A stretch of DNA of 34,440 nt from Lentisphaerota bacterium (GTDB lineage: Bacteria > Verrucomicrobiota > Lentisphaeria > Oligosphaerales > JABHEG01), in the NCBI GenBank assembly GCA_018676675.1, contig JABHEG010000317.1, forward strand, positions 1-34,440, given 5' to 3'. Positions 16,268 to 25,869 of this stretch are shown in pieces. A program made the position numbers and the translations under genes. The notes under the pieces are model-generated. The model ran no database searches. It saw only the letters and a list, made by a program, of their open reading frames with translations, and was not told the origin of the DNA. How positions within the stretch are numbered: the stretch's first letter is position 1; each line of letters opens with the position of its first letter.

Positions 16268-18403
16268 ATGCCAATCAGATCATTACTCAAGAAGTCGCCT
16301 CCGCTGTTGGTGGCCACGCTCTGTTTGACCCAGCATGCGGCCACCCCGGTCGCTGAAGGCAAGCTGCCCGAAGCACTGGCGAAGGCGCGGCGTGAACTGG
16401 CCCACAAACCCCGTCGCATTGTGTTCAACAACGACGGTGACGATCACATTGCCGCTGGCCCGGCCACAAAGGAAGCGTTCCTCAAGGCTCGACTGTCCCC
16501 GTTGCGGGGTTCGCACGTCGATACGGTCGTCTACTGCACCTCACGCCCGTTCGGCATGTACACGCATGCAACCCAAGTCGGGGATGTGCTTGTGGATCCC
16601 ATGGCACGGGGAGACCGCAGAAACATCGTCCAGGAACTCCTTCAGGCTGGAACCGACCCCCTGGCCCTGGCCGTGGAATTCTGCCGGGAGAGCGACATGG
16701 AGATCCTCTGGACTATGCGGATGAATGACTGTCACGACACGAGTCACTCACCGGACACGCCGCATGTCTACTTCTCGAGCTTTAAGAAGGAGCACCCGGA
16801 ATGGCTCCTGGGGACCAAGGCCAACCGTCCTCGCATCGGCAACTGGACCGCAGTGGATTTCGCCCAACCCGAAGTCAGTGAGTTCGTCTGCAAGGTCATC
16901 GAGGACGTGGTTGCACGCTATGACGTGGACGGGGTGGAACTCGACTTCTTCAGACACCTCGTCTACTTCCGCAGTGTGGCGGCGGGCGGGGAAGCAACAT
17001 CGGACGAGAGGCGCGTGTTGACGGGAATGGTGCGCAACGTTCGGACCATCCTGGACAGGCGAGCCACCCAGCTCGGGCGGCCACTCCTCCTGACCGCGCG
17101 TACACCTGACAACCCGGCCTACTGCCGGACCATTGGGATTGACCTGGAGCGCTGGCTGGAAGCCGGTCTGCTTGACGTGTGGGTGGCCGGTGGGGATTTC
17201 CGGCTCAATGCCCGGCAGTCCAGCGTGGAGCTTGGGCGGAAGCACGACGTGCCGGTTTGGTGCGACCTCGACCCGTCAATCCGATCCGACAACTCCGGGC
17301 CGTTCAACCGCAACGCGATCGAGTCGCTTCGTGCCAGAGCACTGGGGGCCTGGGCAGCCGGAGCGTCGTCGGTGTATCTCTTCAACTGGTTCAACCCGCA
17401 CCATCCGCTGTGGCGGGAGTTGGGGGATCCTGCTCTGCTTCGGGGCAGGCCGAGAACGTACTTCGCCAACGTCATGGGGCGATCCGGCTACCTGACCGAG
17501 GACAGTGCACTTGCGGACGGTGGGCGCTTCCGCCAGATCGTGGCGCCCCACCCGGCAGATCCAGGCCGCGTTCCTGCTGGTGCCCCACTCGACGTCCTGT
17601 TCGAACTCGGGGAACAGCCACAAGAGGACATCGTGGCGTCATGCCATGTGCTCGCGGGCGGCGCTGAAACACTCAGCGCTACGCTGGGAGGCGCGGACCT
17701 TGGCAACGGGAGAAGATCGGGGGCCTGGCGCATGTTCGACGTGCCGGCAGCATTGCTCGGTTCCCCAACACGGACGTTGTCACTACGGACGACCTCATCG
17801 ACTCGCCCGGATGAGGGAACGTGGGACGTGGACACCGATCCGGCATCCTTGTTGTCGCCTGGGGCAGGAACGGACGCGCCTTGGAATCTCGGGCGTGGAA
17901 GCCCTCGCACGCATCGTGAGTTAATCGATGGCGACCTGCTGATCGCGGACCGGGGAACGGAGCGGGGCGATTACCTGTACGTGTCTCTTGGCTGGATGGC
18001 CGACCCGCGGAAGCCTGCCGTGGTGGAGGTCACCGCGAAGGTCATGTCGGGCAAGAGCGGAATCATCGTGGCCAACGGTGAGTACGAGGAAAAAATCTGG
18101 CTCTCCAGCGACCACGCAGCTGCGGAGTCCGCCAAGCTCCATCTCCCAGTGGCGGCAACTGACGGGTACCATGTCTACAGGATTGAGCTGGTCGGTGACA
18201 CGATCAGCCTGGCAGTGGATGGAAAGAGAGCGACTGAAGGCAAAATTGCCCAGAGAGCGCATGCTGGTCGGAACACGTTGGCGTTCGGGGCCTCAACCAG
18301 CGGAACTCTCGGTGAGGCGCGCTGGCGTCGCGTGCGATGCCGGACCGGTTCGGGCGGGGCCGTGGTGTATGATGTCGTCCTGACAGTCGGAATGAAGCAG
18401 TGA
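16268..18403 (+). CDS. Exported GHL10-like TIM-barrel glycosidase-like protein with C-terminal lectin-type domain
   Basis: A 711-residue protein. The N-terminus has a basic then hydrophobic stretch (SLLKKSPPLLVATLCLTQHAA) typical of a signal peptide; the ribosome site before ATG 16268 is weak. Residues about 50-420 resemble hypothetical glycosyl hydrolase 10-like (GHL10) barrels: RRIVFNNDGDD, ILWTMRMNDCHD and VDGVELDFFRH, with E224 and D226 on a strand end as catalytic candidates, and later SVYLFNWF. A middle beta domain (about 440-530) is followed by a C-terminal jelly-roll (about 540-690) with YHVYRIELVGDTISLAVDGK and FGASTSGTLGEARWRRV, as in LamG/concanavalin-type modules. Its stop overlaps the previous-frame region of the next gene by a few bases, suggesting co-transcription. 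The substrate is unknown. Confidence 0.75.
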   Translation: MPIRSLLKKSPPLLVATLCLTQHAATPVAEGKLPEALAKARRELAHKPRRIVFNNDGDDHIAAGPATKEAFLKARLSPLRGSHVDTVVYCTSRPFGMYTHATQVGDVLVDPMARGDRRNIVQELLQAGTDPLALAVEFCRESDMEILWTMRMNDCHDTSHSPDTPHVYFSSFKKEHPEWLLGTKANRPRIGNWTAVDFAQPEVSEFVCKVIEDVVARYDVDGVELDFFRHLVYFRSVAAGGEATSDERRVLTGMVRNVRTILDRRATQLGRPLLLTARTPDNPAYCRTIGIDLERWLEAGLLDVWVAGGDFRLNARQSSVELGRKHDVPVWCDLDPSIRSDNSGPFNRNAIESLRARALGAWAAGASSVYLFNWFNPHHPLWRELGDPALLRGRPRTYFANVMGRSGYLTEDSALADGGRFRQIVAPHPADPGRVPAGAPLDVLFELGEQPQEDIVASCHVLAGGAETLSATLGGADLGNGRRSGAWRMFDVPAALLGSPTRTLSLRTTSSTRPDEGTWDVDTDPASLLSPGAGTDAPWNLGRGSPRTHRELIDGDLLIADRGTERGDYLYVSLGWMADPRKPAVVEVTAKVMSGKSGIIVANGEYEEKIWLSSDHAAAESAKLHLPVAATDGYHVYRIELVGDTISLAVDGKRATEGKIAQRAHAGRNTLAFGASTSGTLGEARWRRVRCRTGSGGAVVYDVVLTVGMKQ

Positions 18404-18453
18404 TCGGTGCCGCGGCCCTCCCTGACCAGCGAACCAAACCTAAGGAAGAAGCG

Positions 18454-20082
18454 ATGCCCAACTCTGAATCGTTCCCCGGAGAAGTCATCATTCGGGACCT
18501 CTCACGCGCACATCCGGCCGCCGCTATCGGAACGGAAGCGGTGAAGGGGAAATGGCGACTGCTTGACTGGGAGTCCGGGAACAGTTCAGGCAGACTGCTT
18601 TTCTCCTATCTTGATGACACTCCAGAGATCACCATTCCGCTTGAAGTCGAGGGCTGTTACGCCATCTCGCTGGGCTTGTTTCAGCCGCCGAACCGGAAGA
18701 ATCGCATCCACGTCAAGCTCAGTGGCGACAGCGAGTACAACGAGCTGTACCAACGCCAGGGGTGTCGCTGGATTCCGCTCGGGGAGGGCTCATGCCGTTT
18801 CGAGGAACAGTTCTGGCGATTCGCTGATCTGAGCGGCCGCGACTTGCATGTCGCCACGACACCTGAGGGAGCCGGCCTCGGGTTCATCCGCCTGATACCG
18901 CTCAATGAGAGCCACGTCGAGCGCCTCCAACGCCCCGCTCGCGTTCCCTGGCTCTGCACGGTTGACGGGCACGGCCGATTCATCGAGTCCCGAACCCCGG
19001 CTTCCCAGGCCGTCACCGGCGCCATCGAGCCCATGACCGGCTCGGATTTCACCACCGTCTCGTGGTGTATCACCGGCGCTGATGTGACCAACTACGACAC
19101 CAACGTCGGTCGACGTCTCGACACGCGGAACGAGCCAACGTCCCGTGCCCTCGACACATCGATTTCAGAGAACATCGAGCGCCTGATCCAGGACGGTCAC
19201 GACACGAACGAACTTGCCGTGCAGACGGCCAGAGAGAATGGGCTCAATGTGTACCTCGCGCACCGCCCGCAGCACTTCAACCTGGAACCGCCAAATGACA
19301 CCCATGGTTCAGAGTTCTACCAGCAGAATCGCCACTTGGCGTGCAAGACCCGTGACGGCCGATCGCTGATGCAGATGTCCTTCGCTTACCCCGAAGTTCG
19401 GCGCCATCTGCTCGATATTCTCGGCGAGCTCGCAGTGCACCAACCGGACGGGCTGCATATCATCTTCAACCGCGGCATCCCCTGCACGCTCTACGAAGAA
19501 CCGGTCGTCAAGGAGTTCGAGCAGGAACATGGGCTGGACATCCGCACCCTCGATGACATGGACCCGAGGGTAGTCCCGTTCCGCTACCGCTATATCACGG
19601 CGTACCTAACGGAACTGAGGAACGAGGTGGGGCCGGATCTGCCCATCGTCGCCAGCTGCTTCGCCACGCAGGCGCTTAATGACCGCTATGGACTCGACAT
19701 CCGTGGATGGGCGAAGAGCGGTCTCGTCCAGCACCTGTTACCGTTTCTCTGGGAGTGGGAACAGGATCCCTACGAGATGGACGTCTTCAAGGAACTGGCC
19801 GACGCGACCGCCTGCAAGATCTGGCCCTTTGCCTTCAACGGCAATCTGCATCGCGCCAAGCTGCCGCGCGAACACCGCCGACGCACGCTGGAGCTGATCA
19901 GAGCCGGGGCCTCCGGTCTGGCCGCCTGGGATGCCGGGCTGGACCTTCCTCCGCTGAATCTCGGGCACGTCAATGAACTGGAACTGTGGGAAGAACTGGC
20001 CGTCCCCCTGAAACAGACGGATATTCACACGATCGGCGGCATCGCAGTGGATGCTGTCGGAACGCCTCACTACTGCGCCTGA
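18454..20082 (+). CDS. Cytoplasmic-type GHL10-like TIM-barrel protein
   Basis: A 542-residue protein. The ATG at 18454 is preferred because TAAGGAAG lies 6-8 bases upstream; a GTG at 18400 overlapping the previous stop is the alternative. No signal peptide is visible. Residues about 1-160 are beta-rich (ITIPLEVEGCYAISLGLF, RIHVKLSGDSEYNELY), perhaps a binding or capping domain. From about 165 a barrel-like domain carries DFTTVSWCITGADVTNYDT, GLNVYLAHRPQHFN, PDGLHIIFNRGIP (about 331-343) and GASGLAAWDAG. The layout resembles the preceding exported barrel protein and GHL10-like families, so it may process imported products of the same glycan. Catalytic residues cannot be assigned confidently. 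Confidence 0.65.
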   Translation: MPNSESFPGEVIIRDLSRAHPAAAIGTEAVKGKWRLLDWESGNSSGRLLFSYLDDTPEITIPLEVEGCYAISLGLFQPPNRKNRIHVKLSGDSEYNELYQRQGCRWIPLGEGSCRFEEQFWRFADLSGRDLHVATTPEGAGLGFIRLIPLNESHVERLQRPARVPWLCTVDGHGRFIESRTPASQAVTGAIEPMTGSDFTTVSWCITGADVTNYDTNVGRRLDTRNEPTSRALDTSISENIERLIQDGHDTNELAVQTARENGLNVYLAHRPQHFNLEPPNDTHGSEFYQQNRHLACKTRDGRSLMQMSFAYPEVRRHLLDILGELAVHQPDGLHIIFNRGIPCTLYEEPVVKEFEQEHGLDIRTLDDMDPRVVPFRYRYITAYLTELRNEVGPDLPIVASCFATQALNDRYGLDIRGWAKSGLVQHLLPFLWEWEQDPYEMDVFKELADATACKIWPFAFNGNLHRAKLPREHRRRTLELIRAGASGLAAWDAGLDLPPLNLGHVNELELWEELAVPLKQTDIHTIGGIAVDAVGTPHYCA

Positions 20083-20130
20083 GTCCTCATTGATGGAGTT
20101 GGCGATAGCGAGAGAAGGAAGAACTGTGCA

Positions 20131-21033
20131 ATGGGAGCGAGCTGTTCTGCCGCCAACTGCCGCGTCCCAAAGATCGCAGGGCGGTTTGTGCATATTTACA
20201 GCCCCGGGGCCGACCTGTTCTCACTGCCGACGGTCACCACGCCGGATGACAATATCACCTACACCCAGGGCGTGACCTATCCGGAATGGCGGACCAATGA
20301 TCACACCTTCATCAAAGGGCCCAACGGCCGCTGGCATTGCTTCGGCATCACCAAGCCCTGGGTGACGGGTGACAACGGCCATTGCGGCGAGGGATTGTGT
20401 TTCCATGCCATCGCACCGGAAGGCGCGTTTGCGGAGGCCATGAGCTTTCAATCGTGGCGAGACCTGCCAAAGATCACCGTGGGCGATTGCGGTTGGGCGC
20501 CGGCAGCAGTAAGAATCGGTCAGGAGTATTCTCTCGTCGGCTCCCGCCTCGGCCGCACCGCCTCCCGTGATCTGGACACCTGGACAGACCGGGGACGGTT
20601 GAACGCGAAGGGTGGAAACCGCGATCCCTACATCCTGCTCTGGGAGGGCCTCTATTACCTTCTGCGCTGCGACGGCAATGGGATCAATCTCGTCACATCA
20701 CCGGATTTCAGCACGTGGTCGGATCCCGTCGTCATCTACAAACCCGAGGCAGACAGTTACCAGACCGAGTCACCTGTTCTCATCCCATACGATGGGCTCT
20801 TCTACCTCTTCTGGACACTGTGGGACATGGCGGACATGAGTACCAGCGGATACTGTCCGCGATCATTCGTCCACTGCTCGGAGTCCCTCCTGGATTTCCA
20901 TGAGAGCCCTGTCCTGGCGGAGTTCACCGCCCACGCGCCGGAGATCATCCAGGCTGAAAACGGTCAGTGGTTCATGTCCAGTACCGACCATCCCCACCGA
21001 GGGATTGCGGTCGCACCACTCGTATGGGAATGA
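20131..21033 (+). CDS. GH43/GH32-like five-bladed beta-propeller glycosidase-like protein
   Basis: A 300-residue protein, near family length for a lone propeller domain, with no signal peptide. The repeated strand patterns end in blade motifs: NDHTFIKGPNGRWHCF, GNRDPYILLWEGLYYLL, ESPVLIPYDGLFYLFWT and APEIIQAENGQWFMSS. The acidic residues at blade starts (D57, D165, E213) fit the Asp/Asp/Glu set of GH43/GH32/GH68-type propellers, which hydrolyse arabinosyl, xylosyl or fructosyl linkages. The N-terminal start is uncertain: AAGGAAG lies 11-13 bases before ATG 20131, and another frame stays open over the first 60 bases. It follows the barrel gene by 48 bases and very likely shares its transcript. 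Confidence 0.75.
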   Translation: MGASCSAANCRVPKIAGRFVHIYSPGADLFSLPTVTTPDDNITYTQGVTYPEWRTNDHTFIKGPNGRWHCFGITKPWVTGDNGHCGEGLCFHAIAPEGAFAEAMSFQSWRDLPKITVGDCGWAPAAVRIGQEYSLVGSRLGRTASRDLDTWTDRGRLNAKGGNRDPYILLWEGLYYLLRCDGNGINLVTSPDFSTWSDPVVIYKPEADSYQTESPVLIPYDGLFYLFWTLWDMADMSTSGYCPRSFVHCSESLLDFHESPVLAEFTAHAPEIIQAENGQWFMSSTDHPHRGIAVAPLVWE

Positions 21034-21134
21034 GAGAAGAGACGTCGCGATGCTCGGCGGCATTTTGAGCGCCAAAAAGCTCTCTGTTGCAAGGGCACTG
21101 ATGGCCGATGTGGAAGACGACACGAGGAGATAGT

Positions 21135-22667
21135 ATGCACAGGATAACGACGCGACGTAGCTTCATGCGAGCCGCAGCGATTGTGGGAGCGATAGCAGCA
21201 TCCCTGCCAGGCCTTCTCTCGGTCGCCCGCGCATCAGTCAAGCCCGATATCCTCATGATCATGCCGGATCAGATGCGAGGAGACTGCCTGTCCATTCTAG
21301 GGCACCCCGGGGTTGAAACGCCTCAGTTGGACAGACTGGCAAATGAAGGTGTTCTCTTCCGGAGAGCCTACACGACCGCAAGCTCCTGCATTCCCGCGCG
21401 TTACGCTCTTCTGAGCGGCCTGCACCCTCAATCCAGTGGCGTCGTCGGTTACAGAGGCAAGGTACTCTCAACCCGGCCCTTCCCTGAGTTGCTCGGCAAT
21501 GCAGGCTACATCACTGCCCTGGTCGGCAGAAACATGCACCAAGTCCGAGCCAGCGGCACCTGCGGATACCAGAAGAACATCTTGAGATGGCCTGAATACA
21601 ACGCGTTTCTGAAGAAAGCTGCCCCGGGACTGAAAGGTGGCCTGGGGATGCTGATCAAGTACTTGGGCCTGTCCCCCAACCACTGGGAAGCAAAGCCATG
21701 GCCGCTTGGTGACGAGCTTCATCCCACAGAATGGACAGTGAAACGTTCTCTGGAGCTGCTTGAGAGCGCAGCGCCAGATAAGCTCCTGTTCCTCACCACC
21801 TCGTTACTCGCCCCACATCCGCCACTATTCCCCCCAAAGACATACTTCGACAGATGCAGGAACAAGGACCTTCCTGAGATCGCTCGTGGCGACTGGGTAC
21901 AGTGGAATACGCTACCGAAGACAAAGAAGGGCCCGGGACAGCGAGTCTTGTTGGAGGGAGACGTATTGAGGTCTGCTCAGGCCGGCTACTTCGGCCTCAT
22001 TGAGCACATTGATGCACAGGTCGAGTCTCTGATACGGGAGTTCAAGGAAAGAAGTAAAAAGAACGGACGTCCATGGGTGATTGTGGTGACAAGTGACCAT
22101 GGAGAAATGCTGGGAGACCATGGTTACTTCCGCAAATGCGAGCCCTATGAAGGTTCGGCCAACATCCCGCTGATTGTCAGCGGATCTCCTGATCTGAAGT
22201 TCCGAACAGGAGCACGCAGAAGTGATCCGGTTTGCCTGGAGGACATAATGCCGACTCTCCTTACCCTCGCGGGAGTCGAAACGCCTGGCCATGTCGATGG
22301 CGTCAGCCTCTTGCCTGCACTGCGTGGACAGAAAGAGAGCGTCCGCAAATGGCTCCACTTTGAGCATGCGACGTGCTATGGCAAGGACCAGGGATACCAC
22401 GCGCTTACTGACGGGCAACTCAAGTATATCTGGCGCCCAATGAGCGGCAGGGAACAGCTCTTCGACTTGACAAATGATCCGCAGGAAAAGCGTGATCTGT
22501 CGAATAGAGTAGCCCATAGTGCGACGCTGGACGTATGGCGTAAGCGCCTGGTTCAGCGTCTCGCAAACAGGCCTGAGGGATTCTCAAAGGACGGTAGGCT
22601 TATAGCGGGCCGTCCCTATCCTCCTCAGAACCGAGGAACGCTGAACACAAATAAGAACGTGCCCTGA
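21135..22667 (+). CDS. Tat-exported formylglycine-dependent sulfatase
   Basis: A 510-residue type I sulfatase that removes sulfate esters from glycans. ATG 21135 has AGGAG six bases upstream. The N-terminus TTRRSFMRAAAIVGAIAASLPG is a classic twin-arginine signal, so it is exported folded. The signature SSCIPARYALLSG holds C85 in C-x-P-x-R, the site converted to formylglycine. Metal and sulfate ligands are seen in PDILMIMPDQMRGD and TSDHGEMLGDHG (D321, H322). The C-terminal region has LFDLTNDPQEKRDL, the usual C-subdomain motif. The length is typical. An anaerobic or aerobic maturase is required but not encoded here. It sits within the same-strand glycan genes, implying that the target polysaccharide is sulfated. 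Confidence 0.95.
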   Translation: MHRITTRRSFMRAAAIVGAIAASLPGLLSVARASVKPDILMIMPDQMRGDCLSILGHPGVETPQLDRLANEGVLFRRAYTTASSCIPARYALLSGLHPQSSGVVGYRGKVLSTRPFPELLGNAGYITALVGRNMHQVRASGTCGYQKNILRWPEYNAFLKKAAPGLKGGLGMLIKYLGLSPNHWEAKPWPLGDELHPTEWTVKRSLELLESAAPDKLLFLTTSLLAPHPPLFPPKTYFDRCRNKDLPEIARGDWVQWNTLPKTKKGPGQRVLLEGDVLRSAQAGYFGLIEHIDAQVESLIREFKERSKKNGRPWVIVVTSDHGEMLGDHGYFRKCEPYEGSANIPLIVSGSPDLKFRTGARRSDPVCLEDIMPTLLTLAGVETPGHVDGVSLLPALRGQKESVRKWLHFEHATCYGKDQGYHALTDGQLKYIWRPMSGREQLFDLTNDPQEKRDLSNRVAHSATLDVWRKRLVQRLANRPEGFSKDGRLIAGRPYPPQNRGTLNTNKNVP

Positions 22668-22763
22668 TCTGGATGTGGAGGGGATCTCGGGACGTCCTTT
22701 CGGTGCGACACTCAATGCGATTGCCTTTCGCGGTCTTTGTCTCGGACGGGTGACAGAGTAGGC

Positions 22764-22814
22764 CGCGTTCGCCAACCACGGCGGGTCACCGTTGGCAGAC
22801 GCGACCTGATCAGG
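22764..22814 (+). other. Long stem-loop and palindrome after the sulfatase gene
   Basis: CGCGTTCGCCAAC (22764-22776) pairs with GTTGGCAGACGCG (22791-22803) over 12 pairs with one mismatch, and the perfect palindrome CCTGATCAGG follows at 22805-22814. GGTGAC (22750-22755) can instead pair with GTCACC (22785-22790) inside the loop, so two mutually competing folds exist. It may be a terminator for the sulfatase transcript, a leader element for the next gene, or a dispersed repeat. Confidence 0.4.
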
Positions 22815-22903
22815 CGTCTCGTGAATGACAGTTGGTAGCATTGGGTGTACACTCCACGGATGAGACAACTCACAGAGCAAGTGGATGTACCGGAGGCGAA
22901 ATG

Positions 22904-25756
22904 ATGTCGCGAATCGTGGTTGTGTGTGGATTGGCCCTGGTGGTAACCGTCTCAAGCGGATACGCGTTGGGTCTCGTGACGGGGGGGAACTCAAACTACG
23001 TGATCGTTACGCCAGACGCCCCGGTCAAGAGCGTCACCTACGCGGCCGAAGAACTGCAGAGCTACCTGCGGCGTATCACAGGCGCGGAATTGCCCGTCGT
23101 CAAAGAAGCCCAGGCCCCCAAGGCCAAACGCATTTTCGTCGGGCCGTGCGCCGCGACCGCAGCAGAAGGGATCACAACACCGCCGTGGGAGCACTTCATC
23201 GCACGTGTCGTTGGCAACGACCTGTTCATCAACGGCGGTGACAATAAGGGAAAGCCCCTCGACCGCTTCACACGCACAGGCACGCTGTACGGCGTCTATG
23301 GACTGCTGGAACGTTTCGGTGGGGTCCGCTGGCTGTGGCCTGGCGAGTTGGGAGAAGTCGTACCACAATCACCCGACTTTGCCGTTCCCGAAGACCTGAG
23401 CCTCGAGGATGGTCCCGACTTCCGCATCCGCAGCCTGTGGTTGACCTACCGCAACCCGGCTTGGATCAGGCAGGATTATTACGGGTGGTGGCGGCGCAAC
23501 GGCCAGGGCCAGGACATCTCCGGCAACGCCGGCCACGCCTACGCCCGCCTGTTGGGAAGCAAGCATTTTGAGGAGCATCCCGAGTACTACGCCGAGATCG
23601 ACGGCAAACGGCGCCCCATGCGGGGGACTCATGGACAGATATGCACATCCAACCCCGAAGTGATCGAGATCTGTGCCCAGGCCGCTGCAAAGAGCATCAA
23701 GGACATCGTGCCCATCTCCCCCAATGACGGGGCCGGATTCTGCACCTGCAAACAGTGCCGGGCTCTGGACGTCCCTGAGCATATCATGAAATGGGGAGGC
23801 GGGGAGATGGTCGCCCTCACTGACCGCATCTTCACCTTCGCGAACAAAACTGCCGATCGCGCTCACGAGATCAACCCCAACAAACTGTTCGGGCATTTCT
23901 GCTACACCTTCTTCAAGCCGCCACCAGCCAAGCTGGAGGACCTGTCCGACTACATCGTGCTCTTTTTCGCCTACGGCTGTCATTGGTACCGCAACCCGGA
24001 GATGCGCGAGAAATACCACGGATTCATCGACGGCTGGGCGCGCTACGGAAACCCGATGGTGGCCCGTGAGTACTACGGACTCATCTACTGGCACGGGCTG
24101 CCCAACATCCACACCCGCATGATCGAGGAAGACATCAAGTACATCCGGGATCGGGGCTTCGTGGGGCTGCAGAGCGAGATGTGCTACGACTTTGCCACGC
24201 ACGGACCGAACTACTATGTGGCCGCCAAGATGCTCTGGGACACCGACTCAACCCGCGACCAAATCCTGGCCGACTACTACCGCTCCGGCTTCGGACCAGC
24301 CGCGAACGATGTCGCGGAGTACTTCGACATCTTCGAGCGTAGATTGGCCTCGCTGGGCGCCGCCGCCTGTGGCTCGGGCTCGAGCAATGTCGACAACCTG
24401 GCCATGCAGTTTGACGAGGACACGGTGGCTGCTGCACGTGCAGCGCTGGATCAAGCCTACACGAGAGTCGACGACGACATCATCACCGCACGGCTTGACT
24501 TCATTCGCATCGGGCTGGAGTACACCGACGCCACTGCCCGGCTGATCGGTCTGCTGAAGAAGCTCAACGGCGCCGGCATGGCCTTTGCGCGGCTTGACCC
24601 ACAGATGACCACGCCGCCGCCCAACCGCAGGCAGGTTTTGAGTTGGCTTCTTGAGGCCAAGACGCTGCACGACCGACGGTGGGAGACCATCGAGTCCCAG
24701 GGCAAACTCCCCGCTCTGCACCGTGCCGCCCTGGACTATTCGGAGAGCAAGAACCGCTGGGGCAAGACCTTACAGGCGCACTACGACATGCTGGCTGACG
24801 AAACAGGGCGCTTCCAGGAGCTGCCGCTTTCCTGGCGCTTTGCCGTCGAAGACACCGACCAGGGCGAGGCCGCCGGCTGGCACAAAGTTGATCATGATGA
24901 CGCGACTTGGGATTCCATCGACACAAACCGGCCGTGGGAGAAGCAGGGGCACGAGGGACTCGATGGGGTCTGCTGGTACCGCGTGGCCTTTGACGTTACC
25001 GCAGAACAGGCTGCCTCAGAGCACGTCGTCCTGCGCCTGGGAGCTATTGACGAGGACGGATGGGTATGGCTCAACGGAGGGAAAGTCGGCGAAATCGTCT
25101 TCGATGTCAATGTGAACCCTGACAGCTGGAAGCTCCCGCTGAATCTGGACGTGACCGGAAAGCTGAGGGAGGGGACGAATGTGGTCGCAGTGCGCGTCCG
25201 GGATCAGTCGGGAATGGGCGGTCTGTGGAAGCCCTGCTGCCTGATCTACGGGCAGGACGCGCCCAACCTGCTTAAGGATGGTTCGTTCGAGAACAGGGCG
25301 GAAGGCTGGCGCTTCTCGGGGAGAGGCGAAGTCGCTCACCAGATACTCGACACGGGCGGCTACGAGTCCTCCCACTGTCTTAAGGTCCAGGTTCCCGAGG
25401 ATCCGGATGCCCACTGGTCCATGACAACGCGGGTCGAGGCAACACCGGGCGAACGGTACGCCTTCAGTTTCCGCTACAAGACCCGCAACGTGGGCGTCAA
25501 TCCCAAGGTCGCCAAATCTCCGGCGATACGTTTCATCATGCACAATGCCAACCGCAAAGCAGTCACACCGCCGAACGGCCCGGGCTACGTTTGGTCGACT
25601 ATCACCCCCCCCGCCGACAGCGATGACTGGCTGGAGGCGACCGTCTACGCCAGAGCCATTGAAGGCACCGTAGACATGCACATCACCACGTTCATCCATC
25701 GCCCTGGGACATGGTGGCTGGACGACGCACGGGTCTGGAAGCTGAGTAACCCATAG
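22904..25756 (+). CDS. Exported DUF4838 glycosidase-like protein with two C-terminal beta-sandwich modules
   Basis: A 950-residue protein. GGAGG at 22892-22896 is seven bases before ATG 22904 and four before ATG 22901; I prefer 22904. A signal peptide (SRIVVVCGLALVVTVSSGYA) is followed by a GH67-type N-terminal domain (about 20-145: VTYAAEELQSYLRRITGAELPVV, GTLYGVYGLLERFGGVRWLWPGELG). The DUF4838 core has NDGAGFCTCKQC (about 274-285), the family Cys motif. A galactose-binding-like or GH2-N-like sandwich follows (about 640-780: WYRVAFDV, VWLNGGKVGEI, GTNVVAVRV). The last is a CBM4/9-type module opening with NLLKDGSFEN (about 785). It is a paralogue of the products at 4619 and 27092. Alpha-glucuronidase-like activity is a family-level inference. 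Confidence 0.87.
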   Translation: MSRIVVVCGLALVVTVSSGYALGLVTGGNSNYVIVTPDAPVKSVTYAAEELQSYLRRITGAELPVVKEAQAPKAKRIFVGPCAATAAEGITTPPWEHFIARVVGNDLFINGGDNKGKPLDRFTRTGTLYGVYGLLERFGGVRWLWPGELGEVVPQSPDFAVPEDLSLEDGPDFRIRSLWLTYRNPAWIRQDYYGWWRRNGQGQDISGNAGHAYARLLGSKHFEEHPEYYAEIDGKRRPMRGTHGQICTSNPEVIEICAQAAAKSIKDIVPISPNDGAGFCTCKQCRALDVPEHIMKWGGGEMVALTDRIFTFANKTADRAHEINPNKLFGHFCYTFFKPPPAKLEDLSDYIVLFFAYGCHWYRNPEMREKYHGFIDGWARYGNPMVAREYYGLIYWHGLPNIHTRMIEEDIKYIRDRGFVGLQSEMCYDFATHGPNYYVAAKMLWDTDSTRDQILADYYRSGFGPAANDVAEYFDIFERRLASLGAAACGSGSSNVDNLAMQFDEDTVAAARAALDQAYTRVDDDIITARLDFIRIGLEYTDATARLIGLLKKLNGAGMAFARLDPQMTTPPPNRRQVLSWLLEAKTLHDRRWETIESQGKLPALHRAALDYSESKNRWGKTLQAHYDMLADETGRFQELPLSWRFAVEDTDQGEAAGWHKVDHDDATWDSIDTNRPWEKQGHEGLDGVCWYRVAFDVTAEQAASEHVVLRLGAIDEDGWVWLNGGKVGEIVFDVNVNPDSWKLPLNLDVTGKLREGTNVVAVRVRDQSGMGGLWKPCCLIYGQDAPNLLKDGSFENRAEGWRFSGRGEVAHQILDTGGYESSHCLKVQVPEDPDAHWSMTTRVEATPGERYAFSFRYKTRNVGVNPKVAKSPAIRFIMHNANRKAVTPPNGPGYVWSTITPPADSDDWLEATVYARAIEGTVDMHITTFIHRPGTWWLDDARVWKLSNP

Positions 25757-25799
25757 AGACACAAGGGGACCTCCGGTATCGACTGGGCTGGTCAGCACG

Positions 25800-25845
25800 G
25801 TTGAGTGTTACCCATGTCTGGACTGCAGACCGGTAACGCTCCAAC
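25800..25845 (+). promoter_or_regulatory. Strong hairpin in the leader of the SGNH gene
   Basis: GTTG-AGTGTTACC pairs with GGTAACGCT-C-CAAC (13 pairs, one G-U wobble, one bulged C). Inside it, GTCTG / CAGAC forms five more pairs around the loop GACTG. The structure ends 12 bases before the ribosome site of the gene at 25870. The wobble favours the plus-strand transcript. There is no T-tract, so a leader or processing element fits better than an intrinsic terminator. Confidence 0.5.
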
Positions 25846-25869
25846 ACGATACGGACAGTGGAGACGGAG

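Noticed and set aside
22584..22994. Minus-strand frame (Pro/Arg-rich, containing KGRPE-like words) between sulfatase and DUF4838 genes
   Set aside because: It overlaps both flanking real genes and the low-complexity composition reflects the opposite strand of repeats. No domain or ribosome site is visible.
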